A stretch of DNA of 64,000 nucleotides from an uncultured Clostridia bacterium (lineage in GTDB: Bacteria; Bacillota; Clostridia; Oscillospirales; Acutalibacteraceae), in NCBI GenBank assembly GCA_944412445.1, contig CALYBJ010000003.1, forward strand, positions 1 to 64,000. The letters are read 5' to 3'. Shown in pieces: positions 32,402-41,825 of the stretch. The notes beneath the pieces were generated by a model. The model was not told the DNA's origin. It ran no database searches and saw only the letters and a program-made list of their open reading frames with translations. The position numbers and the translations under genes were made by a program. Numbering within the stretch: position 1 is the stretch's first letter; each line of letters begins with the position of its first letter.

Positions 32402-33559
32402 TTGATACCCTTTAAAAGAAAAAGGGAAACGCTTCCCTCGGCAGTGGGCGTTGCTTCCGTTCCCCAGACCTTCGGCAAAAACGATTGCTTTAAAGGCTTC
32501 GGAGGAGAAATGTCTCTTTATGATAACCTCAGAAGCTCCGTGCCTGTTATCGACGCCGCAATAGGTAAAATCGTAAGGCTTACGGGAGGATTTAATGTGG
32601 AATGTGAAGACAGCTCCGCTCAGGATTTGCTTTCCGATTTTCTGGAAAATGTTCCGGTAGGAGGAAATATGACAGGAATCAGCTCTTTTATAGATTCTTT
32701 CCTTGACCAGCTTTTAACCTTTGGAACGGCTTTGGGGGAAATTGTACCTTATAAGGATTTCAGCTCCTTTGCTCTCTTTAACGGAGATCTCAGAGGAATA
32801 ACTCTTAAAAGAAGCAGTGAAAATCCTCTTGATATTCTTGTTCTTTCGGACAGCCGTGGAACTATGAAGCCTGCGGACAATCAGAACCTTATTCTTCTTT
32901 CTGTACTTGATCCTGATCCGGGCTGCATTTCCGGCAATTCCGTATTAAAGGGACTTCCCTTTGTCAGCGCCGTGCTTATGCAGATTTTTTCTTCAATAGG
33001 CGCAAACTGGGAGCGAATGGGCAATTTAAGATATTCGGTCACTTACCGTCCCCAGAACGACGCCTTCGACAAGGCGTATGCCAAGGACAGGGCTCAGCAG
33101 ATTGCAAAGGGCTGGAGCGACGCCATGAAATCCGGGGGAGAAGTAAAGGATTTTATCGCCGTGGGAGATGTTGATATCAAGGTTATCGGCGCAGACAATC
33201 AGATTCTTGACAGCGAAGTCCCCGTAAGACAGCTTTTGGAGCAGATTGTGGCAAAAACGGGACTGCCTCCTTTTATGCTGGGGCTTAACTGGTCCACAAC
33301 GGAAAGAATGGCTCAGCAGCAGACGGATCTGCTTACAAGCGAGCTGTGGCATTACAGGCGTATACTTACGCCGGTGATTATGAAAATCGCAAAAACATTT
33401 CTCAATATGAAGGGACTGGACAGCCGGTGCCGTGTGGTATGGGATGAAATCTCCCTTCTTGACCGAGTGGAACAGGCAAAAGCCCTTTACTATAACGCTC
33501 AGGCTGAAAAATATCACGCCGAAGCCATGGCTGCCGGCAGTAACGGGGAGGTGAACTGA
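32402..33559 (+). CDS. Phage portal protein
   Basis: A 385-residue portal subunit, the ring through which DNA enters the capsid. Signs are the N-terminal DAAIGKIVRLTGGFNVECED wing, DQLLTFGTALGEIVPYKDF, GLPFVSAVLMQIFSSIGANWERMGN and KTGLPPFMLGLNWSTTERMAQQQTDLL (parts quoted). The start is taken as TTG 32402, giving MIPFKRKRETLP, with GAAAGGA ten bases upstream; a GTG at 32384 is an alternative. Length is at the short end for portals but all segments are there. It ends two bases before the protease gene. Confidence 0.85.
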   Translation: MIPFKRKRETLPSAVGVASVPQTFGKNDCFKGFGGEMSLYDNLRSSVPVIDAAIGKIVRLTGGFNVECEDSSAQDLLSDFLENVPVGGNMTGISSFIDSFLDQLLTFGTALGEIVPYKDFSSFALFNGDLRGITLKRSSENPLDILVLSDSRGTMKPADNQNLILLSVLDPDPGCISGNSVLKGLPFVSAVLMQIFSSIGANWERMGNLRYSVTYRPQNDAFDKAYAKDRAQQIAKGWSDAMKSGGEVKDFIAVGDVDIKVIGADNQILDSEVPVRQLLEQIVAKTGLPPFMLGLNWSTTERMAQQQTDLLTSELWHYRRILTPVIMKIAKTFLNMKGLDSRCRVVWDEISLLDRVEQAKALYYNAQAEKYHAEAMAAGSNGEVN

Positions 33560-33560
33560 T

Positions 33561-34589
33561 ATGGACGGAATGACTGTAATGAAAAATGCAGGGAACGTTT
33601 CCGGCGCTCCCGACCGGGAGGCTCTGGAGCTTATTTCCGAGTATTTCAGAAAAAAGCCGGAAGCCGATGAAATATATACATTTTCGGTAACTCTCTGCGA
33701 CAACGAAATAGACAGGGACTGCGAAAGGTTTTCCGTGGAGGCTTTATATACTTTAAAGGATATGTTCAGGGGAGTAACGGGAATATTCGACCACAGCATG
33801 AAAAGCTGCGACCAGAAGGCGAGAATATACAAAACTCAGGTTATTTCCGACCCTTCAAGAAAAACAGCCGCCGGAGAGGATTACACCTGCTTGAAGGCAT
33901 GGTGCTATATGCTGAGAACAGAAGAAAACAAGGAGCTGATAAGGGAAATCGACGGAGGAATAAAAAAGGAAGTCAGCGTAAGCTGCGCCGTGGATTCATA
34001 TATCTGCTCCGTATGCGGCAAAGATATGAGAAGCCCGGAATGTACTCACAAAACAGGCTCTTCCGTTAACGGAAAGCTTTGCCACGGGATACTGACTTCT
34101 CCCACCGACGCTTACGAGTGGTCTTTTGTGGCGGTGCCGGCACAGAAAAACGCCGGTGTTACAAAGTCCTTTAAAAAAGGAAAAGGCAGAAACAGTGAAA
34201 AATACACTCAGCTTAAAACTCCGGAAGAGATTATAAAATCCTTTGAAAATTCCGAAAACGACATAACCCTTACCAAAACCCAGGAAGCAATGATTTTTAA
34301 TTATGTTCTTGAAATGAAAAGCAAGGCTGATGCCTGGGAGGGCCACAGAGAGAAAAAGGAAAAAGAGCTTTTGGCAATGTGCGCCTTTGCGCTGCCATCT
34401 GCCGACGGAGAGGCTATGGGAAAAATTTTAAAAAAGCTGGGCGACAGTGAGCTTGACACATTAAAAAATGCTTTTTCCGAAAAATGCCGAAGTCTTAATA
34501 CGGGAGAGCTTCAGCTGAAATATGAAAATGAAGGCTTAAATGGAAAAACCGTTAAGGCTTCGGAAAGCGATTCACAGTTTAAAATATAA
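33561..34589 (+). CDS. Prohead protease with zinc-ribbon-like segment and scaffold-like tail
   Basis: A 342-residue protein. Residues 1-200 fit an HK97-type maturation protease: DRDCERFSVEALYTL, the His candidate in GIFDHSMKS, and the Ser candidate in KKEVSVSCAVD, ahead of TDAYEWSFVAVPAQ. Between them is a cysteine cluster CSVCGKDMRSPECTH that looks like a metal knuckle and is common in clostridial phage proteases. Residues from about 215 are charged and helical (TKTQEAMIFNYVLEMKSKADAWEGHREKKEKELL), suited to act as internal scaffold. GGGGAGGTG precedes ATG. It lies at the expected place between portal and capsid. Confidence 0.75.
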   Translation: MDGMTVMKNAGNVSGAPDREALELISEYFRKKPEADEIYTFSVTLCDNEIDRDCERFSVEALYTLKDMFRGVTGIFDHSMKSCDQKARIYKTQVISDPSRKTAAGEDYTCLKAWCYMLRTEENKELIREIDGGIKKEVSVSCAVDSYICSVCGKDMRSPECTHKTGSSVNGKLCHGILTSPTDAYEWSFVAVPAQKNAGVTKSFKKGKGRNSEKYTQLKTPEEIIKSFENSENDITLTKTQEAMIFNYVLEMKSKADAWEGHREKKEKELLAMCAFALPSADGEAMGKILKKLGDSELDTLKNAFSEKCRSLNTGELQLKYENEGLNGKTVKASESDSQFKI

Positions 34590-34637
34590 GAAAAAACAAA
34601 AAGCAACAGGACAAAAAATAATGAAAGGATGATAATT

Positions 34638-34979
34638 TTGACAGTATCATTAAAAGGCTTCAATGAAAAAACAGCCACTTTTAAGGTGTCGGGAGCCCTT
34701 ACGGCGGGAGAACCCGTTGCCATGGCTGACAACTGCACCGTTAAGGCTTGCGGCTCGGGTGAAGCTGTTGCCGGAGTGGCAGTAAATGTAAAGGGCGGAT
34801 ACGCCTGCATACAGCTTAGCGGCTATGCGGAAATACCCTATTCCGGAACAGCTCCCTCGGTGGGCTTTAAGGTTCTTGCAGGGGACGGCAAAAAGGGTGT
34901 GTCGGTTTCACAGCAGGGAAGAAGCGCACTTGTTGTGAATGTGGATACGGATAATTCAGTAATGGGAATTATACTTTAA
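34638..34979 (+). CDS. Capsid decoration / head-stabilising protein (DUF2190-like)
   Basis: A 113-residue beta-rich protein: MTVSLKGFNEKTATFKVSGALTAGEPVAMADN is a strand-turn pattern like that of phage decoration proteins, and GEAVAGVAVNVKGGYACIQLSGYAEIPYSG continues it (quoted in parts). TTG 34638 is the likely start, with GAAAGGA eight bases upstream; an ATG at 34629 overlaps that RBS. It directly precedes the major capsid gene, the normal place for such trimeric decoration proteins. The specific family is inferred from position and strand pattern. Confidence 0.65.
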   Translation: MTVSLKGFNEKTATFKVSGALTAGEPVAMADNCTVKACGSGEAVAGVAVNVKGGYACIQLSGYAEIPYSGTAPSVGFKVLAGDGKKGVSVSQQGRSALVVNVDTDNSVMGIIL

Positions 34980-34998
34980 AAAGAAAGGACTTGATAAA

Positions 34999-36006
34999 AT
35001 GGCAAATTTCGATAATTTAAAGCTTGAAAAAGGTATGTATGCTTCATCAAAGGGCTTTTCAAAAATTCTTGAGGAGCTTGACCCCTCGGAAAACTATCAG
35101 GGAACGCCTCTTGCGAATCTTGACGCCTTTCAGCGTCAGCTTAAAAGATTCGACATTAAGGTAAGCGGCAAAAATTCAGATATCGTGGAGAAGTTTTTCC
35201 AGACCTCCGATTCCTCGGCTCTTTTCCCTGAATATGTGGCAAGAGCAGTAAGACAGGGTATGGAGGAGGCTGACGTGCTTCCGGGCATCATAGCGGCAAC
35301 AACTCAGATAAACGGTCTTGACTATCGCTCCATAGCTTCCGTTCCCGCTGAGGACGACAAGGAGTTGAAGGTGGTGGCGGAGGGCGCCGAGATTCCCCAG
35401 ACGGTTATAAAAACTCAGGAAAATCTTGTAACTCTCAGAAAAAGAGGAAGAATGCTTGTTTCCTCTTACGAGGCGGTAAAATATCAGCGCCTTGACCTTT
35501 TCACCGTTATGCTCAGACAGATAGGAGCGTATATCGCAAGAAGTCAGTTAAAGGACGCGGTTGATGTTCTTATAAACGGAGACGGAAATTCAAACGCCGC
35601 CGAGATATTAAATGTAAAAACACCCGACACTCTTGCTTACGGAGATTTGATATCCTTCTGGAACAGCTTCTCGCCCTATCGTCTTTCTACCGTTATCGCT
35701 TCAAAGGAGCTTACGGAAAAGCTTCTTAATATGGACGAGTTTAAGGACGCCGCCGCAGGACTTAACTTCCAGGGAACAGGAAAAATGATAACTCCCCTGG
35801 GCGCGGAGCTTATAACCTCTGCCTCAGTGCCCGGCGACACTCTTATAGGTCTTGACAAAGCCTGCGCCCTTGAGCTTGTGGAAGCAGGAGGAATTGTGAC
35901 AGAATACGACAAGCTTATTGACAGACAGCTTGAGAGAGCCGCCGTTACATATACCTTCGGCTTTTCAAAGATTTTCCCTGAGGCTTCAAAGGTGCTGACT
36001 GTCTGA
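34999..36006 (+). CDS. Phage major capsid protein, HK97 fold
   Basis: A 335-residue capsid subunit. The N-terminal arm has GTPLANLDAFQRQLKRFDIK and SALFPEYVARAVRQGM; the core has AEGAEIPQTVIKTQENLVTLRKRGRMLVSSYEAV, a long-helix region QIGAYIARSQLKDAVDVLINGDG, and the C-terminal GFSKIFPEASKV (parts quoted). This pattern fits the HK97-fold capsids of clostridial siphophages. Full length and intact. RBS AAAGGA precedes ATG. The stop overlaps the next start by one base (TGATG). Confidence 0.88.
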   Translation: MANFDNLKLEKGMYASSKGFSKILEELDPSENYQGTPLANLDAFQRQLKRFDIKVSGKNSDIVEKFFQTSDSSALFPEYVARAVRQGMEEADVLPGIIAATTQINGLDYRSIASVPAEDDKELKVVAEGAEIPQTVIKTQENLVTLRKRGRMLVSSYEAVKYQRLDLFTVMLRQIGAYIARSQLKDAVDVLINGDGNSNAAEILNVKTPDTLAYGDLISFWNSFSPYRLSTVIASKELTEKLLNMDEFKDAAAGLNFQGTGKMITPLGAELITSASVPGDTLIGLDKACALELVEAGGIVTEYDKLIDRQLERAAVTYTFGFSKIFPEASKVLTV

Positions 36007-36368
36007 TGCTCGGCTGTGATGAGGTTTTCCTGAAGGTTTCGGAAATATGGGATATTGAGGAAGAGGACAGGGAAAAAATTAAAAGCTTCTGCCAAAGCGC
36101 AGCGGCTCAGATGAACGAGAGAATAAAACCGGGAGCGGATACATCGGATATACGCATATTGACAGCCGCCGCGGCAGTTGCTCTTCATGACTATTTCTGT
36201 GTGAAAAACGTATCCGACAGCGACTTCGATTCTTTTAAAGCCGGAGATGTTACCGTATCAAAAAGCTCCGAAAATACATCTAAAGCGGTTTCCGAGCTTA
36301 AAAGAAACGCCCTGACGGCTGCGGCGCCGCTTCTTGATGATACGGAATTTCTGTTTAAAACCATATAG
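36006..36368 (+). CDS. Head-tail connector protein, gp6-like adaptor
   Basis: A 120-residue, mostly helical protein. The pattern EVFLKVSEIWDIEEEDREKIKSFCQSAAAQMNERI followed by DIRILTAAAAVALHDYFCV resembles adaptor proteins of the HK97 gp6/SPP1 gp15 type that sit under the portal. The start overlaps the capsid gene. Position right after the capsid gene supports the call; the sequence alone would be weaker evidence. Confidence 0.65.
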   Translation: MLGCDEVFLKVSEIWDIEEEDREKIKSFCQSAAAQMNERIKPGADTSDIRILTAAAAVALHDYFCVKNVSDSDFDSFKAGDVTVSKSSENTSKAVSELKRNALTAAAPLLDDTEFLFKTI

Positions 36369-36386
36369 CAGGACAAAAGATTCAAA

Positions 36387-36758
36387 ATGAAGAACATTGA
36401 AAAAATTATGAAAAAATACGGCAGACAAATTACTGCCGTAACGGAAAAGGGAACAGGGATAAAAAGCTTTAAATGCTTTGTTCAGCCTCTGAGATATAAA
36501 AATAAAATGTACCTTGAAGGCACTCCCACGGATATCGGTATTAACGATTCGGGCTACTATCTGCTTCTGGCTCCTCCCGATATCAATCTTGATACTCTGG
36601 GAAATACGGGCTATCTTACCGACGGCGAAAAAAATTTCGGCGTTGACAGATGGGAAAAAATTCATAAGGGAGAACAGGTGTGGTTCGTATGGGCAGTATT
36701 AAAGGAACAGCAGGAGGGACAATATCCCGTTTATCACTGTTTTAAAGAAAGGAGCTGA
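36387..36758 (+). CDS. Head-tail joining / stopper-like protein
   Basis: A 123-residue beta-rich protein with the pattern of small head-completion proteins: a helical start (IEKIMKKYGRQITAV), FKCFVQPLRYKNKMYLEG, GYYLLLAPPDI and VWFVWAVLKEQQEGQYPVYH. Similar short proteins close the head in SPP1-like phages. The RBS is weak (AGGA 14 bases upstream). It stands between the adaptor and the last gene of the module. Confidence 0.55.
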   Translation: MKNIEKIMKKYGRQITAVTEKGTGIKSFKCFVQPLRYKNKMYLEGTPTDIGINDSGYYLLLAPPDINLDTLGNTGYLTDGEKNFGVDRWEKIHKGEQVWFVWAVLKEQQEGQYPVYHCFKERS

Positions 36759-36763
36759 TTAAA

Positions 36764-37219
36764 ACGATTTTAGGCGCAACTCTTCCCGGATTGCTTTGCG
36801 AATGGTTTGCGGATATGCCTGAGTTTGAAAAATATAATTTCTGCACAATGTATCCTTTCGGTCAAAGCGCGTCGCCGTTAAAAAAGCCCGTGGTTGTTTT
36901 CGGAACAAAGTCTATTGATATTCTTGAAAAATCAGTAAACGAGGCAGGCGCAGTTATTACCGACAGGCGTTATGCGGAGCTGACGTTTTCAATAGGCGTT
37001 CACCTGCCAAAATCAGCAGGCAGCATACTTAGCTATGAGGTTATTTATAAAATAATAGACTTGCTTCTGTTCGATACGGATTTGAATATAGTCAAAATAA
37101 ACACTTCCGAAATGGAGTATATAAGGAACACGGATTCCTTGTATATGGAATGTGAGATAATCGTGAAGGATGAACTTTTAAAGGGCGACACATACCCTGA
37201 TAAGCTTCCTCTTGAATAA
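36764..37219 (+). CDS. Last gene of the head module, tail-completion-like protein, start codon ACG or lost
   Basis: A protein of about 151 residues if read from 36764. The frame holds LPGLLCEWFADMPEFEKYNF, FSIGVHLPKSAGS, SYEVIYKIIDLLLF and MECEIIVKDELL, like the small minor tail/terminator proteins that follow stopper genes. AAAGGAG (36748-36754) stands nine bases before an ACG at 36764, where ATG would be expected; translation from there gives (M)ILGATLPGL. The first conventional codon is a TTG at 36791 with no RBS. So either ACG is used weakly, or a T-to-C change has damaged the start. It is the last gene before a strong terminator and no tail gene follows. Confidence 0.55.
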   Translation, partial: TILGATLPGLLCEWFADMPEFEKYNFCTMYPFGQSASPLKKPVVVFGTKSIDILEKSVNEAGAVITDRRYAELTFSIGVHLPKSAGSILSYEVIYKIIDLLLFDTDLNIVKINTSEMEYIRNTDSLYMECEIIVKDELLKGDTYPDKLPLE

Positions 37220-37243
37220 GTGAAAGCACAGGCTGCGGAGCCG

Positions 37244-37277
37244 GGGCTGCGGAAATTTTTCCGCAGCCCTTTGCCTT
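37244..37277 (+). terminator. Strong terminator closing the phage head module
   Basis: GGGCTGCGGAAA (37244-37255) and TTTCCGCAGCCC (37258-37269) form a perfect 12-bp stem, followed by TTTGCCTTTTTT. It lies 25 bases after the last head gene and ends the module before any tail gene. Confidence 0.9.
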
Positions 37278-37283
37278 TTTTCC

Positions 37284-37554
37284 CTATATTTTTTCATCAA
37301 GCGTCTGATATAATATGTACCGGTTTGTCCTGTTCATATAAATATTTTTTGTTTTCTTTTTTGGCAAAATGTATTTGCTTGGGCACGGTAAATTGATAGA
37401 AAATGATTAAATATTCATAGCTATTTGTTGAAAATAACCAAAAACCTTTATTGACAATTAGTAACGCTTTTTGCAATATAGTCAAAAAAACTATTGAAAA
37501 TTTCAAAATTATTTGTTAAAATATTGTATATTAGTATAAACAGAGGTATATATT
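37284..37554 (+). promoter_or_regulatory. Upstream region of glgB with promoter
   Basis: AT-rich region without a gene. The best promoter is TTGAAA at 37494-37499 and TAAAAT at 37517-37522, spacer 17, placed 33 bases before the glgB start. A second TTGACA at 37451 has only a poor -10. No riboswitch fold is evident. Confidence 0.6.
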
Positions 37555-39459
37555 ATGGAAAATAAGCTTAATGACAGCTATCGGGTGCCTGTTTACCTTT
37601 TTCATGAGGGCAGCAATGCAAGAGCTTATGAGTTTTTAGGTTCTCACAGAATTTCCGAAAACGAGGTTGTTTTCAGAGTGTGGGCGCCCAACGCTCAGAA
37701 GGTTTCCGTTGCAGGCGATTTCAACTCATGGTCATCGTCTGCAAATCCCATGAAGCGCATAAACAAAGAGGGTATTTGGGAAACGGTCATAAAGGGAATA
37801 AAGCAGTATGATACATACAAGTACTGCGTAACAGCGAAAGACGGCAGACAGCTTATGAAAGCCGATCCCTACGGCTTCCACAGCGAGACAAGACCCGGCA
37901 GCGCAACAAAGTTTTATGATGTTGACAATTTTAAGTGGGATGACGAAAACTGGCTGAAAAGCAAAAAACAGCGCTCAGTATACGCTTCTCCGGTAAATAT
38001 TTACGAGGTTCACGCAGGCTCATGGAGAATCCATGACGACGGACATTTTTATTCATACAGTGATCTGGCTGACAGCATTATTCCCTATGTAAAGGAAATG
38101 GGCTACACCCATATTGAATTTCTTCCTCTTACGGAATATCCTTTCGACGGCTCCTGGGGCTATCAGGTAACGGGATATTTCGCTCCCACCTCAAGATACG
38201 GCACTCCGGAGGATTTTGTTTATCTTGTAAATAAATGCCATCAGAACGGCATAGGGGTTATCCTGGACTGGGTTCCCGCTCATTTCCCCAAGGACGCTCA
38301 GGGACTTTACGAATTTGACGGCACTCCCTGCTATGAGTATTCGGACCCCAGAAAGGGCGAGCATTATCAGTGGGGTACAAGGGTTTTTGACTACGGAAAA
38401 AAGGAAGTAAGAAGCTTTCTTCTTTCAAGCGCAGAATTCTGGCTCAACAAATATCATGTAGACGGCCTTAGAGTTGACGCCGTAGCCTCAATGCTTTATC
38501 TTGACTACGGCAGAGACGACGGACAGTGGATTGCCAATGAAAAGGGCGGCAGAGAAAATCTTGAGGCGGTGTCATTTTTAAGGAAGCTTAACGAGTTTAT
38601 TTTCAGAGAGCATCCCGACGCGCTGATGATAGCGGAGGAAAGCACCGCATGGCCTCTTGTTACGAAGCCTACTTCCGTAGGCGGTCTGGGCTTTAATTTC
38701 AAATGGAATATGGGCTGGATGAATGATATTCTAAAATATTTTTCACTGGACGGATATTTCAGAAAATATAATCACGACCTTATTACATTTTCATTTTTCT
38801 ACGCGTTTTCGGAAAACTTTATACTGCCTATTTCCCATGACGAGGTAGTCCACGGCAAGAAATCTCTTCTTGACAAAATGCCCGGAACATACGAGGAAAA
38901 ATTCCATTCAATGAGAGCGTTTTTGGGATATATGTACGCTCACCCGGGCAAAAAGCTGTTGTTTATGGGTCAGGAGTTCGGACAGTTTATAGAGTGGGAC
39001 GAGAAAAAACAGCTTGACTGGTTTTTGCTTGACTACGACGCCCACAGAAGCCTTCATAAATATGTTAAGGCGCTTAACCGTTTTTATAAGGAAAACTCTC
39101 CTTTATGGGAAATCGATTATTCATGGGAGGGCTTTAAATGGATAGTCAGCGACGACTGCAACAACTCCGTTATAGGCTTTGTCCGCACCGATGAAAAAGG
39201 GGATTCAATTATAGCCGCATGCAATTTTACCTCTGTTGAAAGGGAGTCCTATAAAATAGGCGTTCCGGAAAAAGGAGCTTATGATGTTGTATTCAATTCC
39301 GATTCAAAGGAATTCGGCGGCATGGGCAAATCCAAAAAGAGAGTTTACAGAACGAAAAACGTACCTATGCACAATATGGAGCAGAGCATAGATATGACGC
39401 TTCCACCTTTATCAACAATCTACTTGAAACATAGAAAAACCACCAATAAGGAAGGATGA
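37555..39459 (+). CDS. glgB: 1,4-alpha-glucan branching enzyme
   Basis: A 634-residue GH13 enzyme that makes alpha-1,6 branches in glycogen. An N-terminal CBM48 module ([25 protein letters not shown]) precedes the TIM barrel with the catalytic set: the Asp nucleophile in [17 protein letters not shown], the acid Glu in [11 protein letters not shown] and the stabiliser Asp in [12 protein letters not shown]-terminal beta domain closes it. It lacks the longest N-terminal N1 domain of E. coli GlgB, as is common in Clostridia. It leads the glgB-glgC-glgD operon; six bases separate it from glgC. Confidence 0.95.
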   Translation: MENKLNDSYRVPVYLFHEGSNARAYEFLGSHRISENEVVFRVWAPNAQKVSVAGDFNSWSSSANPMKRINKEGIWETVIKGIKQYDTYKYCVTAKDGRQLMKADPYGFHSETRPGSATKFYDVDNFKWDDENWLKSKKQRSVYASPVNIYEVHAGSWRIHDDGHFYSYSDLADSIIPYVKEMGYTHIEFLPLTEYPFDGSWGYQVTGYFAPTSRYGTPEDFVYLVNKCHQNGIGVILDWVPAHFPKDAQGLYEFDGTPCYEYSDPRKGEHYQWGTRVFDYGKKEVRSFLLSSAEFWLNKYHVDGLRVDAVASMLYLDYGRDDGQWIANEKGGRENLEAVSFLRKLNEFIFREHPDALMIAEESTAWPLVTKPTSVGGLGFNFKWNMGWMNDILKYFSLDGYFRKYNHDLITFSFFYAFSENFILPISHDEVVHGKKSLLDKMPGTYEEKFHSMRAFLGYMYAHPGKKLLFMGQEFGQFIEWDEKKQLDWFLLDYDAHRSLHKYVKALNRFYKENSPLWEIDYSWEGFKWIVSDDCNNSVIGFVRTDEKGDSIIAACNFTSVERESYKIGVPEKGAYDVVFNSDSKEFGGMGKSKKRVYRTKNVPMHNMEQSIDMTLPPLSTIYLKHRKTTNKEG

Positions 39460-39465
39460 TTTTAA

Positions 39466-40686
39466 ATGGCAAGAAAAACAGAATGTCTTGCGATGCTGCT
39501 TGCCGGCGGACAAGGCAGCCGACTTGGAATTTTGACGAAAAAAGTTGCTAAACCTGCCGTTCCTTACGGAGGAAAATACAGAATTATTGATTTTCCTCTT
39601 TCAAACTGCGTAAACTCAGGTATTTATACCGTAGGCGTACTTACCCAGTATCAGCCTCTGGAGCTTAACGACTACATCGGAAACGGTCAGGCGTGGGATC
39701 TTGACAGAGCAAACGGAGGCGTGCATATTCTTTCCCCATATCAGCAGATAAAGGGCACCGACTGGTACAGAGGCACAGCAAACGCCATTTATCAGAATAT
39801 TAACTTCATTGACAGATATAATCCCGAATATGTGGCAGTTCTGTCAGGCGACCATATTTATAAAATGGACTATTCAAAGATGCTTATGTTCCATAAGGCA
39901 AACGACGCCGCCTGCACTATCGCCATGCTGGAGGTACCTTGGGAGGAGGCTTCCAGATTCGGTCTGATGTTTACAGACGACGACGGAAGAATTACGGCAT
40001 TTGAGGAAAAGCCCAAAAATCCCAAGAGCAATAAAGCTTCCATGGGCGTATATATGTTTACATGGAGCAAGCTGAGAGAATATCTTATAGCCGACGAGGA
40101 AAAGGAAGGCTCCTCAAACGACTTCGGAAAGGATGTTATTCCTGCGATGCACGAAGCCGGAGAGCGTCTTTTCGCCTATCCCTTTGACGGCTACTGGAAG
40201 GATGTAGGAACCATAGACAGCCTCTGGGAGGCAAACCTTGATTTGCTGAATCCCGTGGCAAACATAGATTTGTCCGACGATACATGGAAAATCTACTCAA
40301 ACAATCCGGTAACGCCTCCTCAGTACATATCATCAACCGCCGCCGTTCAGAATTCACTTATTACCGGAGGAAGCCATATTGAAGGGGAAATCGATTATTC
40401 CGTAGTATTTTCAAATGTTACCGTTGAAGAGGACGCCGAGGTCAAATATTCAATTGTAATGCCCGGAGCAAAAATCGAAAAGGGCGCAAAGGTTCAGTAC
40501 GCCATGATTGCGGAAAATGCCGTTGTTAAAAGCGGAGCAGTTGTAGGCGAGGATCCTCAGGAGTGCAAGGACCTTAACGAATGGGGCGTAGCCGTTGTAG
40601 GACCTAATCTTACGGTAGGGGAAAAAGCAAAGGTAAAAGCTAAAACAATGGTTACGGAAGATGTGAAAGGAGGCGCTGAGATATGA
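39466..40686 (+). CDS. glgC: Glucose-1-phosphate adenylyltransferase, catalytic subunit
   Basis: A 406-residue ADP-glucose pyrophosphorylase, the first committed step of glycogen synthesis. The Rossmann-like N-domain has the nucleotide loop [26 protein letters not shown], the substrate segment [10 protein letters not shown] and [10 protein letters not shown]. The C-terminal 120 residues form a left-handed beta-helix (for example [31 protein letters not shown], in part). Overlaps glgD by four bases. In Firmicutes it forms a heterotetramer with GlgD, which raises activity. Confidence 0.95.
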   Translation: MARKTECLAMLLAGGQGSRLGILTKKVAKPAVPYGGKYRIIDFPLSNCVNSGIYTVGVLTQYQPLELNDYIGNGQAWDLDRANGGVHILSPYQQIKGTDWYRGTANAIYQNINFIDRYNPEYVAVLSGDHIYKMDYSKMLMFHKANDAACTIAMLEVPWEEASRFGLMFTDDDGRITAFEEKPKNPKSNKASMGVYMFTWSKLREYLIADEEKEGSSNDFGKDVIPAMHEAGERLFAYPFDGYWKDVGTIDSLWEANLDLLNPVANIDLSDDTWKIYSNNPVTPPQYISSTAAVQNSLITGGSHIEGEIDYSVVFSNVTVEEDAEVKYSIVMPGAKIEKGAKVQYAMIAENAVVKSGAVVGEDPQECKDLNEWGVAVVGPNLTVGEKAKVKAKTMVTEDVKGGAEI

Positions 40687-41798
40687 GAGCAAACAATGTT
40701 TTGGGAATACTTTTTACAGACGCATATAATGACTGCATAAGCGATCTTACAGCCCTCAGAACAATGGGCTCCGTACCCTTCGGCGGCAGATACCGTTTCG
40801 TAGACTTTACCCTTTCAAATATGGTCAACTGCGGAATCGCCAAGGTGGGCGTTGTCACAAAAAGCAATTACCGCTCCCTTATGGACCATCTGGGAACAGG
40901 CAAGCCCTGGGACCTTTCGAGAAAAAACAAGGGTCTTTTCCTGCTTCCTCCCTTTAACAGAGGAATGGGAATGTATAAAAGCAGAGTAGACGCTTTAAGA
41001 AGCGCCGCCGACTTTGTAAGAATGTCAAACGAGGAGCTTGTAATTCTTTCCGACGCCAATATTGTTCTCAATATGGATTACGGCAAGCTTGTGGAATATC
41101 ACATTGAGAAAAAGGCTGATATAACGATTTGCTGCAAAGAGGGAAAATATCCTCAGCTCTGGGACATTATGAAGCTTAAAACGGACGATGACGGCAAGAT
41201 AACAAAAATTACCTGTTCTCCCTCCATAGAAGAGGGCGAAGGACTTTTCGGAGTAAATATAATTGTTCTCAGAAAAGCTTTCCTTGAGAGGATTATCAGC
41301 GAAGCGGCAAATGAAAATTATGACAGCCTTGAAAGAGACTTCTTAATGAAATCCTTGTCAAAGCTTAACGTTTACGCTTATAAAATAGATACTTTCTGTT
41401 CTGTAATAGACTCAATGCAAACATATTATGACACAAGTATGGCGCTTTTAAATCCTGAAAACAGAAAGCAGATTTTCGACAGAGATAACCCTGTTTACAC
41501 AAAGGTGAACGACGATATGCCGGCAATTTACGGAATAGGCTCAAACGCGAAAAATTCCTTTATAGCAGACGGCTGTAAAATAGAGGGCGAGGTTGAAAAC
41601 TCAATCCTTTTCAGAGGCGTCCATATCGCCAAGGGAGCTTCCGTTAAAAATTCAATAGTTATGCAGTCCTGCTATATCGGAGAGGATTCAAAGCTTAACT
41701 GCGTAATTATGGATAAATACGGCACAATCAGACCGAGAAAATCAATTTCAGGGGATACAACATATCCCATTTATATAGGTAAGAATATCACAATCTGA
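40683..41798 (+). CDS. glgD: Glucose-1-phosphate adenylyltransferase, regulatory subunit GlgD
   Basis: A 371-residue paralogue of GlgC. The N-terminal loop reads [17 protein letters not shown] in place of the GGxGxRL of GlgC, so it is presumably non-catalytic, as known for GlgD. The fold elements [22 protein letters not shown] and the C-terminal beta-helix remain. It is translationally coupled to glgC through ATGA. The glgA synthase and glgP phosphorylase are not in the window, so the operon is partial compared with the common glgBCDAP set. Confidence 0.92.
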   Translation: MRANNVLGILFTDAYNDCISDLTALRTMGSVPFGGRYRFVDFTLSNMVNCGIAKVGVVTKSNYRSLMDHLGTGKPWDLSRKNKGLFLLPPFNRGMGMYKSRVDALRSAADFVRMSNEELVILSDANIVLNMDYGKLVEYHIEKKADITICCKEGKYPQLWDIMKLKTDDDGKITKITCSPSIEEGEGLFGVNIIVLRKAFLERIISEAANENYDSLERDFLMKSLSKLNVYAYKIDTFCSVIDSMQTYYDTSMALLNPENRKQIFDRDNPVYTKVNDDMPAIYGIGSNAKNSFIADGCKIEGEVENSILFRGVHIAKGASVKNSIVMQSCYIGEDSKLNCVIMDKYGTIRPRKSISGDTTYPIYIGKNITI

Positions 41799-41825
41799 TA
41801 TATTGCCGGGGAGGAGAGAAAACAG

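Noticed and set aside
33026..33832. 268-codon minus-strand open frame
   Set aside because: It is antisense to the portal and protease genes, has no RBS or recognisable domain, and crosses the boundary of two real genes.
30662..37219. Complete prophage
   Set aside because: No integrase, repressor, replication, tail or lysis gene is present between the PC4 gene and glgB, so only a head module is called.
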